From NCBI GenBank assembly GCA_002373555.1, contig DFKM01000011.1, positions 1 to 19,280 of the forward strand: a DNA stretch of 19,280 nucleotides, in the 5' to 3' direction. The DNA comes from Lachnospiraceae bacterium UBA3645. Lineage in GTDB: Bacteria; Bacillota; Clostridia; Lachnospirales; Lachnospiraceae. A program made the translations under genes and the position numbers. Of this stretch, positions 16,202-19,280 are shown in pieces; within the stretch, counting starts at the first letter, position 1; the number at the start of each line of letters is the position of its first letter. Below the pieces are notes generated by a model that saw only the letters and a list, made by a program, of their open reading frames with translations, was not told the DNA's origin and ran no database searches.

Positions 16202-16722
16202 TGTTGAATATTCCCACCCCTCTCTATCCTCCTTTTCGCATCGCGCGTTAGCGTCCTGCGGGTAGCATGACCTTACGGTCAGGAACAGATAAGAGGAAAG
16301 AAGATAAAGGGAAAAAGCCCCGAAGGGCTAAAATAATATACCGAATAATCCCGGATAAAAGATGGAGTCTACTGCTGTGCAGTGGGCTCCTATTGTTTTG
16401 CACGCTCATACGCCGCGGGGCTTAAGAATAGGAGATTAATTAAGGAAAAGAGCCCGAAAAAGCACGTATTTTCGTGCTTTGCATGCATCAATCTTTCCGT
16501 TCCTCTTCCGTTTTTGAAGAAGAGAAGAAATAGAAGATGGTGCGATGCTGTGCAGAATAGGATTAAAAAAAAATTTTTAGAGCGTTCACTTCGAATTGGA
16601 GGGAGAACAGTTTTGATTCATCTGGAGCGTCAGCTCCATGTTTAGCACACTTTTAAGGTCCGGCGAAGGACGAGGATAGAAGGAATTGCGAATTTGAGGA
16701 TGATCGGGGGTGCGAATTAACA
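16202..16722. mobile_element. MITE-like element, copy 2 (521 bp)
   Basis: Copy 2 directly abuts copy 1 (AACA|TGTT with no spacer) and is closely similar to it at a constant 546-base offset through the first ~300 bases. The same inverted-repeat ends are present. The hairpin at 16364-16390 is kept although one base in the stem differs (a T-G pair replaces T-A). The AAAGCACG hairpin differs only in its loop. Copy 2 lacks most of the 45-base tandem array and carries instead an A/T-rich stretch at about 16563-16578. A GGAGCG-tt-CCGCTCC hairpin (16724-16738) follows immediately outside. No gene is supported inside. Confidence 0.65.
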
Positions 16723-16742
16723 TGGAGCGTTCCGCTCCAGGG

Positions 16743-16861
16743 TAAGGGGGATGACAGAATATGTCTTCAAAACGGCATCTTAAGGGGGAAATGAGCCATT
16801 TTAAGATACCTAAGGGGGATTTTTTGATGCTAAGGGGGACCTAAGGGGGAGTTAAGGGGGA
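16743..16861 (+). repeat. Six direct TAAGGGGGA repeats upstream of the Tn7-like operon
   Basis: TAAGGGGGA occurs at 16743, 16781, 16811, 16831, 16842 and 16853, always in the same orientation. The intervals are 38, 30, 20, 11 and 11 bases, so the last four copies lie close to whole helical turns apart. An inverted repeat, ATCTTAA (16777-16783) and TTAAGAT (16801-16807), overlaps the second copy. Tn7-like elements carry arrays of transposase-binding sites at their ends, so these may be TnsB sites in the left end. The G5 runs could alternatively form a G-quadruplex. Between this array and 16927 no convincing promoter was identified. Confidence 0.75.
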
Positions 16862-16926
16862 TTATGCAGATAGTCGAACAAGCGATTTTCTTTATACTTC
16901 TTTTGTATTACTAAGAGGATTAATAC

Positions 16927-16971
16927 ATGGATTATATCAATTCTGAAAAAAAGGAGGTTTGCGCGGCATGA
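16927..16971 (+). CDS. Possible 14-codon leader peptide before the tnsA-like gene
   Basis: ATG 16927 opens a 14-residue frame (MDYINSEKKEVCAA). AGAGGA (16914-16919) lies 7 bases upstream as a plausible ribosome binding site. Its TGA stop overlaps the tnsA-like ATG in ATGA (16968-16971), the same overlap used between tnsB and tnsC, which suggests translational coupling. The tnsA Shine-Dalgarno site lies inside this frame. It could also be a chance frame or the tail of a lost gene. No homologue is known to me. Confidence 0.25.
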   Translation: MDYINSEKKEVCAA

Positions 16972-17333
16972 GAAAAAGAGACTGTCGTCACAGGTGTGAG
17001 AAACGTACTGTTCCAAAGTGTGAAGGGATCTGTAAGACCTTCGATGTGGTTCAGTCAAGGTATGCAGATGTCCTCTCGGAGAGAGAGGATATCCAGTCTT
17101 TCCGGACAAATGTCCCAATGGACGGATTGACCATCGGGGAATATACATCGGATATCGTTGCGGTGAAAGCGGATGGATCTTTGCTGGTGCGTGAATGTAC
17201 CCGAAGGGCAAATCTGCTGCGGACGAAAACATGTACACTGCTTGATGCTTCCAGAGAGTACTGGCTTCTGCGAGGTGTCATGGACTGGGGAATAGTCGTC
17301 GAGACAAAGGAGGATCACGATGAAGAAACTTGA
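16968..17333 (+). CDS. tnsA: TnsA-like heteromeric transposase endonuclease subunit
   Basis: The 121-residue protein resembles the short TnsA-like endonucleases of Clostridia Tn7-like elements, which nick the 5' ends of the transposon while TnsB cuts the 3' ends. Characteristic segments are VPKCEGICKTFDVVQSRYAD, then FRTNVPMDG, YTSDIVAV with the candidate metal-binding Asp, LLVRECTRR, and LLDASREYWLLRGVMDWGIV. In Tn7 TnsA the third catalytic position is a QVK motif. Here the equivalent reads REC-T, so the canonical Lys is not in place. I believe a similar REC motif occurs in relatives, but this is from memory. The start at ATG 16968 has AAGGAGG at 16951-16957. The stop lies 14 bases inside the next gene. 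Length and ends look complete. Confidence 0.75.
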   Translation: MRKRDCRHRCEKRTVPKCEGICKTFDVVQSRYADVLSEREDIQSFRTNVPMDGLTIGEYTSDIVAVKADGSLLVRECTRRANLLRTKTCTLLDASREYWLLRGVMDWGIVVETKEDHDEET

Positions 17334-17902
17334 CTTGCTGACCAATGGTACAGAGATCTGGCGTGTTCTGGATATCAAGGGCGGGAGCCTTTTGGTAATC
17401 GACTGCAGGAAAATGACCATGCCACGGTGGGTTTGTAAAGAATGCTTTGCAGAATATGTCCTTGCGGATGAAACAATCCTGCCGGAAACGATGACTTCGT
17501 CAGGAAATATCGATAGTGAGCCCTCTGCGTTATAAAGCAAGCGGTTTCACTGAAGAATATCTCCGGGGCGGATCTGTCACATGTGCATATAACCCGGATG
17601 ACAGCAGCGTTGTCTGGCTTATCCGTGATGGAGAATACATCTCGTTTACGCTGATTGAAAAGCGGTTTGAAGGCAAGCCAGTGGATAAGGTTGTGGAGAT
17701 CAGAAAACGGCAACGTGCCTTAGTCCGCGCAGAGGAGGAGAACCGTCTGCAGGCAAGGGTGGATCTTGCAAACAGTATCGATGCTGTCACAGGCAGGATA
17801 ACTCCCTCGTCAGATGCCAATTTGAAAAACATCCGCGAGACAAGACAGAGGGAACGTAATCATAGTCATGTGGATTACTGGAATGAAAGGGGACTGGGAT
17901 GA
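17320..17902 (+). pseudogene. tnsB: TnsB-like DDE transposase with catalytic core deleted and frame shifted
   Basis: The first 65 or so codons (17320 to about 17515) encode a typical N-terminus of Clostridia TnsB-like transposases (NGTEIWRVLDIKGGSLLVIDC, then TMPRWV). This frame stops at 17533-17535. A different frame, open from 17516 to 17902, encodes the C-terminal Mu-type beta-barrel and tail of the same protein (FTEEYLRGGSVTCAYNPDD, FTLIEKRFEGK, ending near HVDYWNERG). Everything between, including the RNase-H-like domain with the DDE triad (several hundred residues in relatives), is absent. The two pieces are also in different frames, so an internal deletion near 17510-17525 inactivated the gene. 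AAAGGAGG lies 6 bases before ATG 17320. The C-terminal part overlaps tnsC in ATGA (17899-17902). The C-terminal piece could still be made from GTG 17516, but no ribosome binding site supports this. Confidence 0.85.
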
Positions 17903-18561
17903 GAATATATCAGAGAGATGAGACTGCTTCAAGTGTGCTAACAGGAGATGCTCTTCGTCGAAGACTGACTGTACTGCCGGCATATGACCCATGCGTGCGC
18001 GGGGCTGGTGCTTCTATCAGGCTGGAAGCACTGAATGATATTTACGAAGTGTTTGTCCCGACGCAGATGTCGGTAGAGGTATATACCCGGATGAAACTGG
18101 CAGTATGTGCCTCCTTGAAAAAGAAAACCGGGAGGCAGGCAATTCAGCAGAGATATGCAAATCATCGGATGATAACGGGCGGGTCTTACCGAGGGATCGT
18201 CGGAGGATCTGATTCCTTCACTATCGTTGGAACCGCCGGTATCGGAAAGAGTGTTTCCATTGGCAGGGCAATAAATCTCATCGAAGAGACAAATAGACTT
18301 ACCGATGATTATCCGGTCATACCATGCCTGCAGGTACAGTGCCCGTTTGACTGTTCTTCGAGGGGACTGCTTCTCTCTATCCTTCGTTCCGTGGACTGCT
18401 TTCTAGGAAGCAGATACTACGAAACTGCTATCCGTGCTCGTGCAACGATTGATATGCTGATCGGATCTGTTTCAACGGTGGCAATGAACAATATAGGAAT
18501 GATCGTGGTGGACGAAGTGCAGAATGTCATCGGGCATCGGAACGGTCTTATGAGAGCGTGA
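17899..18561 (+). pseudogene. tnsC: TnsC-like AAA+ ATPase, 3'-truncated
   Basis: The 220-residue frame matches the N-terminal half of a TnsC/TniB-type AAA+ regulator, which links target selection to TnsA/TnsB. Walker A GTAGIGKS lies at 111-118 and Walker B IGMIVVDEVQNV at 199-210, with Asp205 and Glu206. Between them are CLQVQCPFDCSSRGLLLSILR and ARATIDMLIG, as in Clostridia TnsC proteins. Relatives continue well past Walker B with sensor and lid motifs. Here the frame ends four residues after NG (LMRA, stop), because the DNA switches to the end of a xylB gene. The sensor-1/arginine-finger half is therefore missing and ATPase-driven target signalling is unlikely. The start overlaps the tnsB remnant in ATGA. 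Confidence 0.85.
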
Positions 18562-18701
18562 AAGCCTGCGTGGACACACTTGTCCATGTGACCGAACGTA
18601 TCGAGCCGGATGCGGAGATCGCGGCCCGTTACGAAGAACGGTATCAGAAATTCCGGAAGATCTATCCGGCGATGAAGGAACTGTTTAAGGAACTGAAATA
18701 A
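18546..18701 (+). pseudogene. xylB: Xylulokinase (XylB) C-terminal remnant
   Basis: In the frame that ends with TAA at 18699-18701, about 51 codons read SYESVKACVDTLVHVTERIE, then PDAEIAARYEERYQKF and RKIYPAMKELF. This is the usual C-terminus of xylulokinase (FGGY family), which phosphorylates D-xylulose. The rest of the gene, about 450 codons in the family including the ATP- and sugar-binding regions, is absent. Upstream the frame runs into tnsC sequence and carries no start codon or ribosome binding site of its own, so it is a non-functional tail. Homology starts at about 18541-18549. An isomerase-family gene follows 35 bases downstream, consistent with a former sugar operon. Confidence 0.8.
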
Positions 18702-18736
18702 GATTTTACATAATCAAAAATACAGGAGGAGTTACC

Positions 18737-19280
18737 ATGATGACCAACATCCCTGAAGTGAAACTGGGAATGATCGCCGTATCCCGTGACTGTTTTGTGA
18801 TCGCGCTTTCCGAAAGACGCAGAGCCGCGATCAAGGTTGCTTATAAGGGCGATCTATATGAGTGCCCGGTGACGGTCGAGAATGAGAATGACATGCTGAA
18901 AGCCGTAGAGGATGTAAAGGCTGCCGGCTGCAACGCGCTCGTTGTATTCCTCGGCAACTTCGGACCTGAGACGCCCGAAACACTGTTCGCCAAATATTTT
19001 GACGGTCCGGTCATGTTCGTGGCCGCCGCGGAAGGCGACGGAGATCTGATCGACGGCAGAGGCGACGCATACTGCGGCATGCTGAACTGCTCTTACAACC
19101 TCGGCATGAGACATCTGAAGGGCTATATTCCGGAATATCCCGTGGGAACAGCGGATGATATCGCCGGCATGATCTGTGATTTCGTTCCGATCGCGAGAGC
19201 GGTGATCGACGTTCAGAATCTGAAGATCATCACCTTCGGTCCCAGACCGCAGGATTTCTTCGCCTGCAACGCCCCCATCA
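18737..19280 (+). CDS. L-fucose/L-arabinose isomerase family protein, N-terminal part (partial)
   Basis: The frame is open from ATG 18737 to the window end (181 codons, no stop), so the 3' part is missing. AGGAGG at 18724-18729, 7 bases upstream, fixes the start. A second ATG follows immediately. Segments VKLGMIAVSRDCF, ALVVFLGNFGPETPETLFAK, and GPVMFVAAAEGDG, with CGMLNCSYNLGMR further on, are typical of the N-terminal Rossmann-like domain of the fucose/arabinose isomerase-like family. These proteins are often encoded beside xylulokinase genes. The catalytic metal ligands lie in the missing C-terminal domain, so activity and substrate cannot be judged. The xylB remnant directly upstream suggests that it once followed, or still belongs to, a pentose/deoxysugar operon. 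Its original promoter may have been lost with the xylB 5' end. Confidence 0.8.
   Translation, partial: MMTNIPEVKLGMIAVSRDCFVIALSERRRAAIKVAYKGDLYECPVTVENENDMLKAVEDVKAAGCNALVVFLGNFGPETPETLFAKYFDGPVMFVAAAEGDGDLIDGRGDAYCGMLNCSYNLGMRHLKGYIPEYPVGTADDIAGMICDFVPIARAVIDVQNLKIITFGPRPQDFFACNAPI

Larger units (their letters stand above)
16762..18545 (+). mobile_element. Remnant of a Tn7-like transposon (TnsA, deleted TnsB, truncated TnsC)
   Basis: Three overlapping genes in the order tnsA-tnsB-tnsC form the core transposition module of a Clostridia-type Tn7-like element. The left boundary is placed tentatively at TGTCTTC (16762), the first TGT before most of the TAAGGGGGA repeats. The right end is missing, because tnsC is cut at about 18541-18549 by the end of a xylB gene. 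No targeting genes (tnsD/tniQ, tnsE) or cargo are present in the window. Without the DDE domain and the rest of TnsC the element cannot move by itself. The boundaries are inferred. Confidence 0.75.

Noticed and set aside
15836..16645. Two parallel open frames (15836-16084 and 16382-16645) encoding similar ~85-residue proteins in the two MITE-like copies
   Set aside because: Similarity follows from the DNA repeat. Both begin inside a perfect hairpin at GTG/ATG-like codons without ribosome binding sites, run through other hairpins, and their C-termini diverge freely.
15650..16727. Target-site duplication around the MITE-like pair
   Set aside because: The bases before copy 1 (GAGGA) and after copy 2 (TGGAG) do not match.
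16762..18701. Complete, active Tn7-like or CRISPR-associated transposon
   Set aside because: There is no cas gene, CRISPR array, tniQ/tnsD or right end, and both tnsB and tnsC are broken.

Overview
The window looks like a chromosomal segment from a GC-moderate anaerobic Firmicute, most likely class Clostridia near Lachnospiraceae. The evidence is AGGAGG-type ribosome binding sites, an rnz-tsaD neighbourhood, an XRE-cupin regulator in front of potABCD, secreted proteins with BIG2 domains, and a Clostridia-type Tn7-like transposition operon. The assignment comes from gene content and family recognition, not from a search.

Layout. 1-1225: the 3' end of ribonuclease Z, then tsaD (tRNA t6A synthesis). 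1226-1624: a non-coding stretch built from a 137-bp tandem repeat, ending just before deoC (1625-2284). 2285-3020: a long non-coding stretch with three different families of short tandem repeats, ahead of an ABC-F ATPase (3021-4958). 5049-8087: a sigma-A-type promoter, a small secreted basic protein, thymidylate synthase, and a large secreted protein with two BIG2 domains. These are closely spaced and may be co-transcribed. A bidirectional hairpin terminator separates them from a convergent phosphohexomutase gene (9826-8135, minus strand). 10051-11055: a self-contained unit (promoter, XRE-Uma2 fusion gene, terminator). 11120-15652: a near-consensus promoter with a palindromic operator, an XRE-cupin regulator, and a tightly overlapping potABCD polyamine-uptake operon.

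15656-18701 is the accessory region and the most interesting part. Two abutting, closely similar elements of 546 and 521 bp have imperfect terminal inverted repeats of about 40 bp and TGTT...AACA ends. They are MITE-like and carry conserved hairpins. They are followed by six copies of TAAGGGGGA and a decayed Tn7-like operon. Its tnsA-like gene looks intact. The tnsB-like gene keeps its N- and C-terminal parts but has lost the whole DDE catalytic centre. The tnsC-like gene is cut just after Walker B and joined, out of frame, to the last ~50 codons of a xylulokinase gene.

18737 to the end is the start of an L-fucose/L-arabinose isomerase-family gene, which with xylB suggests a pentose or deoxysugar catabolic operon. 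The transposon decay therefore probably removed most of xylB along with the right end of the element.
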